From positions 1-53,988 of the IMG/VR virus record IMGVR_UViG_3300037502_002706: a stretch of 53,988 bases of DNA. One strand, given 5' to 3'. Positions 45,947 through 53,988 of the stretch are shown here, piece by piece. The notes under the pieces were generated by a model. That model was not told where the DNA came from. It worked only from the letters and a program-made list of their open reading frames with translations, and did not search any database. This stretch comes from a virus. A program made the position numbers and the translations under genes. Each line of letters starts with the position of its first letter. Position 1 is the first letter of the stretch.

Positions 45947-48808
45947 TTAGCCGCCCGTCAGACCCTTGTACGCAAACAACCCGGAAGCCAGCTGCGACAG
46001 CGGAGACGGCGCAAATTGCGTCGTGTAGCCTTGCTGCGTGGTGGTCTGCGGCGTGATGGGCGCCATGCCGCGAATCTGCGTGCTCAGGAAGTCAAGCTGC
46101 TGCCGGGGGTACAACTGCTGCTCCATGAACTGCTGGTAAGCCATGTCTAGCTGGCGTTGTTGCTGCGCCTGCTGTGCGCCACCGGCGGTCTCCAGCGCGG
46201 CCACGTCCGCAGCGCGCATGCCTTGGCCCATCTGCGCCATGTTGGCTAGTTGGCCCAGCGCGCCAGCCTGGCGCTGGTAGTCTGCCGCCTGCGCACCCTG
46301 CACCGCCCCTGCGGCGCCCAGGCCGAACTGCTGCTGCGCTTGGCCGGCGCCCATGCGCGCCTGCCCCAGCGCGGCGAGGTTCTGCATCTGCTGCGCGGTG
46401 AGCTGGCCTTGCGCCTGCCCGATGTTGGTGAGGTTGGCCATACGCTGGCCCGCCAACTGCCCGGCGGTCTGGCCCAGGTTGGCGTACAGGTTGGCCTGCT
46501 GTGCGGCGGCGCCGGTCTGCGCTTGGCCTAGGTTGGTGAGCGCGGCCATCTGCTGCCCCGTGAGCTGGCCGCGGGTTTGCGCAATGTTGGCGAGCGCTTG
46601 CTGCTCCTGAGCGGTGAGCTGGCCTCGGGCCTGCCCAGCAGCGAGCAGGTTTTGCGCCTGCTGCCCCGTGAGCTGTCCGGTGGCCTGACCCAGCGCGGTG
46701 AGCGCGCCGGCCTGCTGTGCGGCTGCGGCGGTTTGCGCCTGCCCCAGGTTGGTCATGGCGGCGGCTTGCTGTGCGGTGAGCTGTCCGCGAGCCTGCCCCA
46801 GGTTGGCTAGGTTCTGCTGCTCTTGCGCAGTGAGCTGCCCGGCGGCCTGACCGGCGGCCAGTTGCGACTGAGCCTGCTGAGCGGTGAGTGCGCCGCGAGT
46901 CTGAGCGATGTTGGCCAGGGCTTGTTGGTCCTGTGCGGTAAGCTGGCCTGCGGCCTGCCCGGCGGCCAGCCGGGACTGAGCCTGCTGCGCCGTGAGTTGC
47001 CCACGCGACTGCGCAATGTTAGCCAGGGCTTGCTGCTCCTGAGCTGTAAGCTGTCCGGTGGCTTGGCCCGCGGCGAGAAGGCTCTGCGCCTGTTGTGCGG
47101 AGAGTTGGCCCCGGGTCTGGCCGATGTTAGCCAGCGCTTGTTGCTCTTGAGCGGTGAGTTGGCCGGCCGCCTGCCCGGTGGCAAGGCGGCTTTGCGCCTG
47201 CTGGGCAGCTAGCTGGCCCGCAGTCTGGCCCAATGCGCCGAGCTGCTGTGCGCCTTCCAGCTGACGTTGGATGTCCGCCCCGGCAAGCCCGCCGGCCGTG
47301 CTAGCCAGCTGAGCCTGCCGCGCCAAGTCCGCCTGCGAGGCCTGCAGCGCTTGGCCGTAGCCCTGCTGCAGCGCCTGCGACTGCTCGCGCAGCACGGCTT
47401 CCTGCGTGTCGCGTAGGGCTCGAGCACCAAACTCGCCCATGCGCGAACCGCCGAACTGCCCAGCGCGGATGAACGCATCGGACACCGCGGATAGCAGGTT
47501 CTCGCTCAGGTTACGGGCGCCCTGTCTAGCGATCTGGTCAGCCACCGCCTGCTGGTAGGGGCTCATGTACTGCCCGATGCCGGTGGCGCCGGACTGCGCA
47601 GCGCCCTGCAGGTACGGCTGCGCAGCACCCATAGCGCGCTGGCCCATGGCGCCCTGCAGCGCGCCGGCCGCTTGCCCCATGTACGGCTGCGCCGCGCCAG
47701 CAATGTTCGCCGCGCCCGCTTCAGCTAGCAAAGGCTGCGCCGCGCCGTACGCGCTCAACCCGGCCGCCCGACCCAGCTCAGGGGCTGCGGCGCCGGTAAT
47801 GTCTTGCGCGGCGGCCCGCCCAATCATCGGCGCGGCGGCCTGAGCTCCGCTCAGCGCTTCAGCACGGCCGAGCCCGGGAGCGGCTGCACCGTAAATGTCA
47901 GCTGCGCCCGCTTGGCCCAGCAGCGGACCCGCCGCCCCGTAGGCGCTCATGCCAGCGGCTTGGCCCAGCTCGGGGGCGGCCGCACCGTAGATGTCGGCTG
48001 CGCCGGCCCTGCCAATGTAGGGCGACGCGGCGCCGTAGCCGCTCAGCCCGGCTGCGCGAGCAAAGTCCCCCGCCCCCGCGCCGTAGATGTCAGCCCCGCC
48101 GGCACGCCCGAACGCGCCAGCCCCCGCCCCGGCTATGTTGCCGGCGCCGGCCTGCTGAAAGTACGGAGCCGCCGCGCCCGGAATGTTCAACGCGGTGGCG
48201 GCTGAAATGTCAGTGCCTGCGGCACGAGAACCGCTCAGCGCTTCGGCCGCGGTTAGTCCGCGCTCGGCCGCGCCCGGCGCGTTCAACAACTGCGCCGAGT
48301 AAAACGAACCCCCACCGGCGTTGCCGATGTTTTCGTTCTGCGCCAACATCATGTAGTTGGCCGCTGCGGCCCCCGGGTCAATACCCTGAGCAGTGTTGAA
48401 TGCGCCCTGCGCCGCGCCGGGAATGTTGTACCCCTCGGCCGCGCTAAACAGGCGCTGCCCCGCGGCGAGCTCGGTAGCCGGCGTGCCCGGCTGCAGGTAG
48501 CCCGCCTGGGCGGTCTTCAGCGCCTCGGCGGTGCCCGCTCCAGTCAAACCCTGCATGCCGTACTGCGCGGTCTGCATGGCGGGAGCCCAAGTGCCCTGGT
48601 TGGCTTGCACGTTGGTGTAGGCCTGTTGCTGCAGCGGCGAAAGCTCCGCCACGCGGGGCATCGCGTACTGCTGGAAGGGCTGGTTGGCGATGTTCTGCGA
48701 CCACTGAATCTGGTTGTAGATCGCATCCTGCATCCACTTGGGCGTCTCGCTGGTGGATGTGGTGTAAGAGGGCGCCTGCTGCGGCGTGCCGGAAAACAAA
48801 CCAGCCAT
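45947..48808 (-). CDS. Internal virion protein with two tandem-repeat arrays
   Basis: 953 residues. Residues about 190-390 carry a ~16-residue repeat such as AGAADIYGAAAPELGQ and AAGMSAYGAAGPLLGQ. Residues about 520-825 carry roughly seventeen 18-residue repeats such as QQAQSLLAAGQATGQLTA alternating with QEQQALANIAQSRGQLTA. Eighteen residues are five helical turns, so the second array should form a long regular helix with a Gln/Ala face. Between them lies SPYQQAVADQIARQGARNLS, a phrase found in similar phage proteins. Likely a DNA-ejection or tube-forming protein. Confidence 0.75.
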   Translation of the reverse strand: MAGLFSGTPQQAPSYTTSTSETPKWMQDAIYNQIQWSQNIANQPFQQYAMPRVAELSPLQQQAYTNVQANQGTWAPAMQTAQYGMQGLTGAGTAEALKTAQAGYLQPGTPATELAAGQRLFSAAEGYNIPGAAQGAFNTAQGIDPGAAAANYMMLAQNENIGNAGGGSFYSAQLLNAPGAAERGLTAAEALSGSRAAGTDISAATALNIPGAAAPYFQQAGAGNIAGAGAGAFGRAGGADIYGAGAGDFARAAGLSGYGAASPYIGRAGAADIYGAAAPELGQAAGMSAYGAAGPLLGQAGAADIYGAAAPGLGRAEALSGAQAAAPMIGRAAAQDITGAAAPELGRAAGLSAYGAAQPLLAEAGAANIAGAAQPYMGQAAGALQGAMGQRAMGAAQPYLQGAAQSGATGIGQYMSPYQQAVADQIARQGARNLSENLLSAVSDAFIRAGQFGGSRMGEFGARALRDTQEAVLREQSQALQQGYGQALQASQADLARQAQLASTAGGLAGADIQRQLEGAQQLGALGQTAGQLAAQQAQSRLATGQAAGQLTAQEQQALANIGQTRGQLSAQQAQSLLAAGQATGQLTAQEQQALANIAQSRGQLTAQQAQSRLAAGQAAGQLTAQDQQALANIAQTRGALTAQQAQSQLAAGQAAGQLTAQEQQNLANLGQARGQLTAQQAAAMTNLGQAQTAAAAQQAGALTALGQATGQLTGQQAQNLLAAGQARGQLTAQEQQALANIAQTRGQLTGQQMAALTNLGQAQTGAAAQQANLYANLGQTAGQLAGQRMANLTNIGQAQGQLTAQQMQNLAALGQARMGAGQAQQQFGLGAAGAVQGAQAADYQRQAGALGQLANMAQMGQGMRAADVAALETAGGAQQAQQQRQLDMAYQQFMEQQLYPRQQLDFLSTQIRGMAPITPQTTTQQGYTTQFAPSPLSQLASGLFAYKGLTGG

Positions 48809-48812
48809 GATG

Positions 48813-50675
48813 TCACATTCCCTTCATGTAAGCGGCCAACGACTTGGCGTTGGGGCTGAACTTGCCCCGCGCCAGCGCTCGGCCCTTGTGGCGCCGCACT
48901 TGGGCGCGGAACTCGTCCAGGCGCTTGGCGCCGGCCTGCGTGGAGCCGTCGCCCAGCAGGGCCACCGTCTCGGCGTCCATCACGTACTCGCCGTCAGACA
49001 GCCGGGCGTTGACTGTGTCGTCGCGGCCCGTGCCGCCACCCCGCACCAGCCGCGCCACCTCGCCCAGGCCCCCACGGGCGTAACCGCCGGGTGGCTGCTC
49101 CACCGGCTGCTCGGCAGGAGCCGCAGGGCTCGCGGCTGAGGTGGCAGGCGACTTGGCGCCCGGGACGTTGTACGCGCCGGAGGTAACCTGCGGCCAGTAG
49201 GTGGCCATGAACTGCGCCAGCGACATGTTGCGCATGTTGGCGTCGTTCTGCATCTTGCTCCAGTCCCACTGAATGCTAGGGCGGTTGAAGTACTCTTGCT
49301 GCGCGGGGCTGAGCTGCTGAATGGCTTGCTGTGCGGCGGGCGGGCGCGCCCCTGCTAGGCTGCTGAGCGTTGCAAGTTGGCCTAGCGTCTTGAGCGGCGA
49401 GCTAGGTGCGGTGGCGCGTGCCGAACCGACGCTGGTCGGCAGTTGCGTGCCGGGAGGAAGTTTCAAACCCTCACCCGTCGGCACCCCGGCGCTGGTGACG
49501 CCTTGCGTGGCCAAGTCGCTAGCTTGCGCCAGCGGAGACTGAGCAGGTACGCGCAGTTCCGAGCCGGTAATTCCTTCTGCGTTGGCGGGTATTGTGGTGG
49601 CGGGGCTGAGACTGTAGTCCGCTGAGCCACCCGCAGGCGCACTGCGCATGGACTCCACCGCCGCCTGCGAGGGCCTGAGTCCCGGGCCCGCCGGCCGGTA
49701 CATTGCCCCAGCGGCCAAGCCAGACAGCGCTCCGCCGGCCAGCGCCTCCTTGGGCGAGTAGCCCGCGGTGAGCATGTTGCCCGCCATGCGGCCGCCGGCG
49801 CCGATGCCGGCACCCACCGCGCCTTCGCCCACGCCCTGCGCCAGTTGCCCCAGCCCGGCACCCGCAGCCCCGGTGAGCGCCCCTTTGACAAAGCCCTGGC
49901 CGGTCAGCGCGCCGGCGGCCCCGCCGACCAGCGCCCCGCCCAGCACCTGCTGTCCCGTCTGGCCGAGCCCGAGGCCCAAGGCCTCGCTGGCGCTGGAGCC
50001 CACCGCACCACCCAGCCCGCCACCCAACCCGCCGAGCACCGCGCCTTGCAGCACGTTGCCTCCGGTCAGGCCGGCGGTGACGCCACCAATGACCGCCTGA
50101 CCGAGGACCGCTGCGGTGGTGCCGGCTGCGCCCAGCGCGGTGCCGATGGCGGCGCCCAATCCAGGCACGACAAAGTTCAAGGCGATGGGCAGCACCGCGG
50201 CGAACAACTTCTTCAGGCTGAAGTACTGCGGCAGCCCGGTGTCGGGGTTTACAGTGCCCGCGCCGCCGCGCGCCTTGAGCAGTGCGGCCTCTTCGGGGCT
50301 GATGTGCGCCAGCATGGTATCGCCCAGACGCCCCCGGCTGGCCAGTGTGCGCATGCTCGCCAGTCCGCCACGGCGCATCGCCACCTGCTCGGGCGAGGGG
50401 CGCTCGCGCAGTTTGTACAGCACCACCAGCACCGCCATCAGCACCTGCGCGTCAAACCGCTCGGGCAGGTCGCCGGGCTCCACCATGTCGTCCCGCACCG
50501 CAGCGGCGCGAATCTCAGGGTAAGCCTTGGGCTGCTGGAGCGCAAACTCCAGCATGCTGATCAGCTCCTCTACCTGCTCCGGGGCGACGTCGGCGAGTTC
50601 GTCCTGCACCGCGTTCAGCGCGGGGGCAAACTGCTCGTCCTGGCTGGCCGCTCGGGTAACTTGCAAAATGTCCAT
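48813..50675 (-). CDS. Internal virion protein with glycine-zipper core
   Basis: 620 residues. N-terminal helical domain (DELADVAPEQVEELISMLEF). Residues ~150-330 are extremely Gly/Ala/Leu-rich (ALNFVVPGLGAAIGTALGAA; GGLGGGLGGAVGSSASEALG), a glycine-zipper membrane-active region. Near the C terminus GGYARGGLGEVARLVRGGG and RDDTVNARLSDGEYVMDAET lead into DGSTQAGAKRLDEFRAQVRR, a signature widespread in phage internal proteins. It probably inserts into the host membrane during DNA ejection. Confidence 0.78.
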   Translation of the reverse strand: MDILQVTRAASQDEQFAPALNAVQDELADVAPEQVEELISMLEFALQQPKAYPEIRAAAVRDDMVEPGDLPERFDAQVLMAVLVVLYKLRERPSPEQVAMRRGGLASMRTLASRGRLGDTMLAHISPEEAALLKARGGAGTVNPDTGLPQYFSLKKLFAAVLPIALNFVVPGLGAAIGTALGAAGTTAAVLGQAVIGGVTAGLTGGNVLQGAVLGGLGGGLGGAVGSSASEALGLGLGQTGQQVLGGALVGGAAGALTGQGFVKGALTGAAGAGLGQLAQGVGEGAVGAGIGAGGRMAGNMLTAGYSPKEALAGGALSGLAAGAMYRPAGPGLRPSQAAVESMRSAPAGGSADYSLSPATTIPANAEGITGSELRVPAQSPLAQASDLATQGVTSAGVPTGEGLKLPPGTQLPTSVGSARATAPSSPLKTLGQLATLSSLAGARPPAAQQAIQQLSPAQQEYFNRPSIQWDWSKMQNDANMRNMSLAQFMATYWPQVTSGAYNVPGAKSPATSAASPAAPAEQPVEQPPGGYARGGLGEVARLVRGGGTGRDDTVNARLSDGEYVMDAETVALLGDGSTQAGAKRLDEFRAQVRRHKGRALARGKFSPNAKSLAAYMKGM

Positions 50676-50690
50676 GGTGTGGTGCCTCTC

Positions 50691-50921
50691 TCAGGCCAAC
50701 ATCTGAATGAACCGCTCGGCCCATTCGCGCCAGTCGGTGAATTGGTACGGGTTGGGGAAGTTCCGCCCCAGCGTGGTGTTGTTGAAGAACTGCACCGCCC
50801 AGTCTTGCCACTTGGACTCGTCCATCAACTTGCCGAACGCGCCATAGTTGTCCAGGTCCAGCACGATCTGGTCGGCCCAGTCGCGCAGCGCCATGCCGGT
50901 GGGGCGGGTGACGGTGGTCAT
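50691..50921 (-). CDS. Small virion protein
   Basis: 76 residues in ATGA overlap with the stabilisation protein gene. MTTVTRPTGMALRDWADQIV, DESKWQDWAVQFFNNTTLGR and TDWREWAERFIQML: many Trp/Asp and two helices. This Trp-rich small protein is conserved between tail stabilisation and internal protein genes of related podoviruses. Probably a minor tail or assembly factor. Confidence 0.7.
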   Translation of the reverse strand: MTTVTRPTGMALRDWADQIVLDLDNYGAFGKLMDESKWQDWAVQFFNNTTLGRNFPNPYQFTDWREWAERFIQMLA

Positions 50922-52456
50922 CCGAGCACCGTCCCGTCCGCAGGTCCAATGTGGCCGATGATCTGCCCCATCTGGTAGTCGCCGCCCACCTCAAAGCTCT
51001 CAAACCGCACACGCAGCTCGCGCCGCTGCTGCTTGAGCATGACAATTTGCTCGTAGGGTTGCGTCGCACTGGCCGGGAACGTCACGGCCGAGCTCACCAC
51101 CTCAGGCGCGCGAGCGTTGGCCCGGCCCGTAATGCGCACACTCATCGCGCCGGACTGCACAAAGTCGGGCTCGATTGAGGTGATGCGCAGCGCGGCGTCT
51201 GCCCCCTGCGGCAGCGAGGACAAGTCGGCCGTTTCAAAGTACGACTGCACAGGCTCAATGCGCTGGCCGTCGATCTGGTCAGCGCCCTGCTCGTGAATCC
51301 AAACCCGGTAGCCGTCCGGCGTGGGCACCGCATCGGTGAGCAGCGGCGCTGCAAAGCCGTTGTTAAAGGTGCCCGCCGAGCGGAACGAGGCCGGCAGCGC
51401 AGTGTCGTACCACGTGTTCTCGCGCACGTTGTAGATGACCGCGTGCGTGCACTCCGAGGCATCGCCCCGCGGGTAGCACCACCAGATTTCACCGTAGCGC
51501 GGCACCTTGAATGCAAACACCTTGCTGTGCTGGTTCGGGTTCAGCCCGTCGTAGAAGTAGTTCAAGTTCAACGAGTTGGGCACGTCGCGCACCACCCCGT
51601 TGAACATGAGGAAGCGGTCCACCCCGGCCCAGTAGAACACCCCGTCGTAGTCCACTACGCAGTCGGCTGACAGAATAGACGTGTCAGTAGCAATGACGTC
51701 GTACTGGAAGACGGTGGGGCTGCCGGTGAACGTGGCGCGCAGCACCGCATCCCACGCCCAAAACAACCCCGCCGGGGCCGAGCCCGCCCCCGCCCGCAGC
51801 GGCATGCCCTTGATGATCTTCTGCCCCCAGGGGCGGGAAATACCGCTACCCACGCCAGACAGGTCGGTCGGGTCGCCGGGCACCGAGTGGCCGATGACGC
51901 CCGCCGTGCCGTAGTAGAACAGGTACGGGTGCAGCACCACGATGCCGCCCGTGGCGTTGGCGCCGGCGGGCAGCGTGATAGCGCTCAGGGCGGCGGTGCC
52001 CAGCACGTCGCCAATGTAGATTTCGCCTCCCACGTCATTGCACGCGCAGGAGCCGTTGGGCGCTACATGGGCGATGATGGAGTTGTCGGTCGACGAACTG
52101 TCGTACATGTACTGGAACATCCAGCGGTTCTCGGCCGAGGCGGTGAGCCCGGCCGGCGTGCGATCGCTGACGATGGACGAGTTCTTGCTCGCATCAATGG
52201 TGAACCGCTCCAGCAGCGTGGCGCTGCCCGAGTGGCAGTACTGTAGGCGCTGCTGCGTGAACGTGGTGAACCCGCGGCTGATCTCGGTCAGGTACTTGCT
52301 GATTGAGCGGTAGCCGCCGATCTTGCGAGGCAGCCCGCGCTGAAACCGCACCCACTGCCCGTCAACGTAGAAGTCGCCGTCGTACTTGGTGCCGTCGCGC
52401 TTGATGCCCGGCTGCGACCGCAGCACGGTGGGGGTGGTGGCTTCGCCTGCTGCCAT
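50918..52456 (-). CDS. Tail stabilisation/nozzle protein, P22 gp10-like
   Basis: 512 residues. Beta-propeller-like pattern of repeated strands: KYDGDFYVDGQWVRFQRGLP, RKIGGYRSISKYLTEISRGF, VLHPYLFYYGTAGVIGHSVP, SADCVVDYDGVFYWAGVDRF and RYGEIWWCYPRGDASECTHA. The start YVDGQWVRFQRGLPRKIGGY is a reliable mark of the phage stabilisation protein family (P22 gp10). It closes the tail and holds DNA after packaging, contacting adaptor and fibre. Between a fibre-like gene and the small Trp-rich gene. Confidence 0.82.
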   Translation of the reverse strand: MAAGEATTPTVLRSQPGIKRDGTKYDGDFYVDGQWVRFQRGLPRKIGGYRSISKYLTEISRGFTTFTQQRLQYCHSGSATLLERFTIDASKNSSIVSDRTPAGLTASAENRWMFQYMYDSSSTDNSIIAHVAPNGSCACNDVGGEIYIGDVLGTAALSAITLPAGANATGGIVVLHPYLFYYGTAGVIGHSVPGDPTDLSGVGSGISRPWGQKIIKGMPLRAGAGSAPAGLFWAWDAVLRATFTGSPTVFQYDVIATDTSILSADCVVDYDGVFYWAGVDRFLMFNGVVRDVPNSLNLNYFYDGLNPNQHSKVFAFKVPRYGEIWWCYPRGDASECTHAVIYNVRENTWYDTALPASFRSAGTFNNGFAAPLLTDAVPTPDGYRVWIHEQGADQIDGQRIEPVQSYFETADLSSLPQGADAALRITSIEPDFVQSGAMSVRITGRANARAPEVVSSAVTFPASATQPYEQIVMLKQQRRELRVRFESFEVGGDYQMGQIIGHIGPADGTVLG

Positions 52457-52466
52457 GATCGCCTAG

Positions 52467-53663
52467 TCAGAACGCGCCGCCCTGCACCACGCCGGCCGGA
52501 GCCACGCCCAGCGCGGCGTAAGCGGCCGACTGCGAGGCCGCCGTAAACAGCGCGTCGCCCGTCGCGGTGGCGCCCAGGTTGATTCGAGCAGCCGAGGCGG
52601 TGGTAGCGCCGGTGCCGCCCTGCGACACCGTGAGCGGCAGCGAGATGCCCGCGGTGTTGCCGTTGAGCACGTCTGTGCCGTCGCAGAACAGGATGGCCCG
52701 CTCACCCTGCGCCACAATGACACCCGTGCCCGCTGCGGTCTTCACCTCCAGCGTGTAAGCGCCGGTGGTGTCGTTGCCCACCCAGTACTGCTGCACCGTA
52801 GCGGGCACCACCACGTCGCGGTTGCCAGTCAGCACGCCCGTGAACGAATAGGCGATGCGGTTCAACTCAGCCCCGGCCAGCGTGTAGGTGCCCGTGCCCG
52901 CCACGTCAATGGACGTGTAGTCGAACGCGAACACCGCGTCCTGGCCAAAGCCGATAGTGTAGTACGCGGCGCCGTCGGTGGCGATGATGGCCGAGTCGCC
53001 TGGCTGAAAACTCTTGGACGACAACCCGTCAATCAGAATTCCGCCCGCGGGGTCCGCCACAATCGCGCCCGAACCCTCATTGCGCAGGTACAAGAACCAG
53101 TTGTCGCCCACCGTGGGCGCCGAGGGCAAGGTGAGCGTGCCGCCCGCGCCGCCCCAAACAAACAGTTTGGCCCGGTCGCTGACGCCGGCGGTGTAGTTGC
53201 TGTTGAAGTTGTTCACCGGCACCGACTGCGACAGCGCAGTGCCCACCGCCACAATGCCCGTGCCGGCCAGCGAGCTGGCGTCCACGGTGGAGGCGCCCAC
53301 CCCGTACTGCAGCGCCCGCCAGGTGCCCGCCGGGTTGGCGTTGCCCGCGAGGTACACCTGCCACTGCACCCCCGGGGCGATGACCGCTACCTGTGTGCCG
53401 ACGCTGTTGCGCACCGTGAAGCTGTCGCCACCCCGGTTGTTGAACAGTATCGTCTGCCCCGGAGCTGCCTTGTCCGCCTCGGGCAGGTAGATGCTCAGCC
53501 CGGCCGCAGCCGGGGTGATGTCCATGATCTTGGCGGCTAGATTGTTGCTAGCGGAGGTCTCCTCCGGCCAGCTGAGCGTGATGTCGGCGCTGAGCGCCAC
53601 CGCGAGGTAGCTGACCTCGCTGGGGTAGATGTTGGCGCCGCCAAAGACGTCGGTGTAGCTCAT
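52467..53663 (-). CDS. Tail fibre/spike-like protein
   Basis: 398 residues. N-terminal beta-rich domain (TDVFGGANIYPSEVSYLAVA; LSWPEETSASNNLAAKIMDI). Middle region with GAGGTLTLPSAPTVGDNWFL and SAIIATDGAAYYTIGFGQDA. C-terminal LPLTVSQGGTGATTASAARI with NLGATATGDALFTA is a well-known phage fibre motif (SQGGTGAxTxxxARxNLG). It follows the adaptor by 4 bp and probably attaches a fibre to the tail hub. Confidence 0.78.
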   Translation of the reverse strand: MSYTDVFGGANIYPSEVSYLAVALSADITLSWPEETSASNNLAAKIMDITPAAAGLSIYLPEADKAAPGQTILFNNRGGDSFTVRNSVGTQVAVIAPGVQWQVYLAGNANPAGTWRALQYGVGASTVDASSLAGTGIVAVGTALSQSVPVNNFNSNYTAGVSDRAKLFVWGGAGGTLTLPSAPTVGDNWFLYLRNEGSGAIVADPAGGILIDGLSSKSFQPGDSAIIATDGAAYYTIGFGQDAVFAFDYTSIDVAGTGTYTLAGAELNRIAYSFTGVLTGNRDVVVPATVQQYWVGNDTTGAYTLEVKTAAGTGVIVAQGERAILFCDGTDVLNGNTAGISLPLTVSQGGTGATTASAARINLGATATGDALFTAASQSAAYAALGVAPAGVVQGGAF

Positions 53664-53667
53664 GGTG

Positions 53668-53988
53668 TCAGTTCTCGCTGCGAGTGGCGGTGCGGTCGGT
53701 AATGCGCTTCAGGTCTTCGCCGGAGAGCGCCTGCGCCGCCCGGTCAAACATCGCCTGCCACGTGCCGATGCGTTGATCGTTCTTGAGGAACGGCTGCGCC
53801 TCAAGCAGCGTGCCGTACAGCAGCAGGTCAGGCGCGTACCCGGTGAGCCAGTTGTCCTGGTACTCGTCGTCAAGGAACCGGGGCTGCTCGTAGTACAGGA
53901 TCTCCAGCGTGCTGGCGGCCACAGGCGTAGGCGCGAGCAGCCAGTGCTGGTAGTCGTAGTCGGCGTAGAACTCCGGCGCCGCGGTGGC
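53668..53988 (-). CDS. Adaptor-like protein, partial (N terminus beyond window)
   Basis: The reading frame is open to the right edge, so the start lies outside. The visible C-terminal 106 residues include YADYDYQHWLLAPTPVAAST, LEILYYEQPRFLDDEYQDNW, GYAPDLLLYGTLLEAQPFLK and NDQRIGTWQAMFDRAAQALS. The LEILYYxxPxxLxxxxxxNWLxxxAPDLLLYGxLLEAxPFLKxDxRIxxW pattern is the phage adaptor/head-tail connector family. A GTG at 53922 inside it is not the start. It is the upstream end of the right structural operon. Confidence 0.75.
   Translation of the reverse strand, partial: ATAAPEFYADYDYQHWLLAPTPVAASTLEILYYEQPRFLDDEYQDNWLTGYAPDLLLYGTLLEAQPFLKNDQRIGTWQAMFDRAAQALSGEDLKRITDRTATRSEN

Noticed and set aside
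1-53988. tRNA genes, CRISPR arrays, insertion sequences, integrase or repressor
   Set aside because: None recognised by eye in the gene-free stretches or protein set; a tRNA scan was not possible, so small tRNAs cannot be excluded completely.

Overview
This window is a lytic-type, high-GC double-stranded DNA phage genome, or nearly all of one. It has short-tailed (podovirus-like) features: a very large portal, a scaffold and an HK97-type capsid protein, a P22 gp10-like tail needle or stabilisation protein, adaptor-like proteins, several very large Gly/Ala-rich internal (ejection) proteins and several fibres, with no tape-measure/sheath/baseplate set. The GC-rich third positions and the style of the small proteins suggest a proteobacterial host, probably Burkholderiales; this host call is inference. 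No integrase, repressor, tRNA, CRISPR array, insertion sequence or rRNA was seen.

Layout. (1) Positions 1-19.9 kb, minus strand: packaging and head genes running right to left. The order is a winged-helix protein, small terminase, MazG-like enzyme, large terminase, two small basic proteins, two proteins of unknown role (one very large), portal, GroES-like protein, scaffold, capsid, structural proteins, adaptor with a discoidin-like insert, and fibres running off the left end. (2) Positions 20.2-26.7 kb, minus strand: a compact early operon with an SF2 helicase, a primase-polymerase/helicase and about nine small genes joined by ATGA overlaps. (3) A divergent promoter region lies at 26.74-26.92 kb. 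(4) Positions 26.9-40.1 kb, plus strand: small early genes, then a DNA-base hypermodification cluster (29.2-33.8 kb), then nucleotide metabolism, family B polymerase, recombination ATPase, DUF669 ssDNA-binding protein, Cas4/lambda-exonuclease-like nuclease and a RuvC-like resolvase. (5) Positions 40.1-54.0 kb, minus strand: internal virion proteins, tail stabilisation protein, fibre and a partial adaptor entering from the right edge. The plus and minus arms converge on a strong hairpin at about 39.98 kb.

The most exciting region is the hypermodification cluster: a fold-type II PLP enzyme (ACC-deaminase/D-cysteine desulfhydrase type), a predicted amino acid:DNA transferase, a P-loop kinase, an HMUDK helical-domain-like protein and a diverged thymidylate synthase that is probably a dUMP hydroxymethylase. 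Together they predict that thymidine is replaced by 5-hydroxymethyl-dU, which is phosphorylated in DNA, joined to an amino acid and then reshaped by a PLP enzyme of an unexpected class. Other unusual signals are a winged-helix module shared between the primase C terminus and a two-copy stand-alone protein, a [YF]A[RKD]GG motif in five otherwise unrelated virion proteins, three matching promoter-leader cassettes in the early plus arm, and a GAACG operator-like array before the morphogenesis operon. No convincing lysis cassette is visible.
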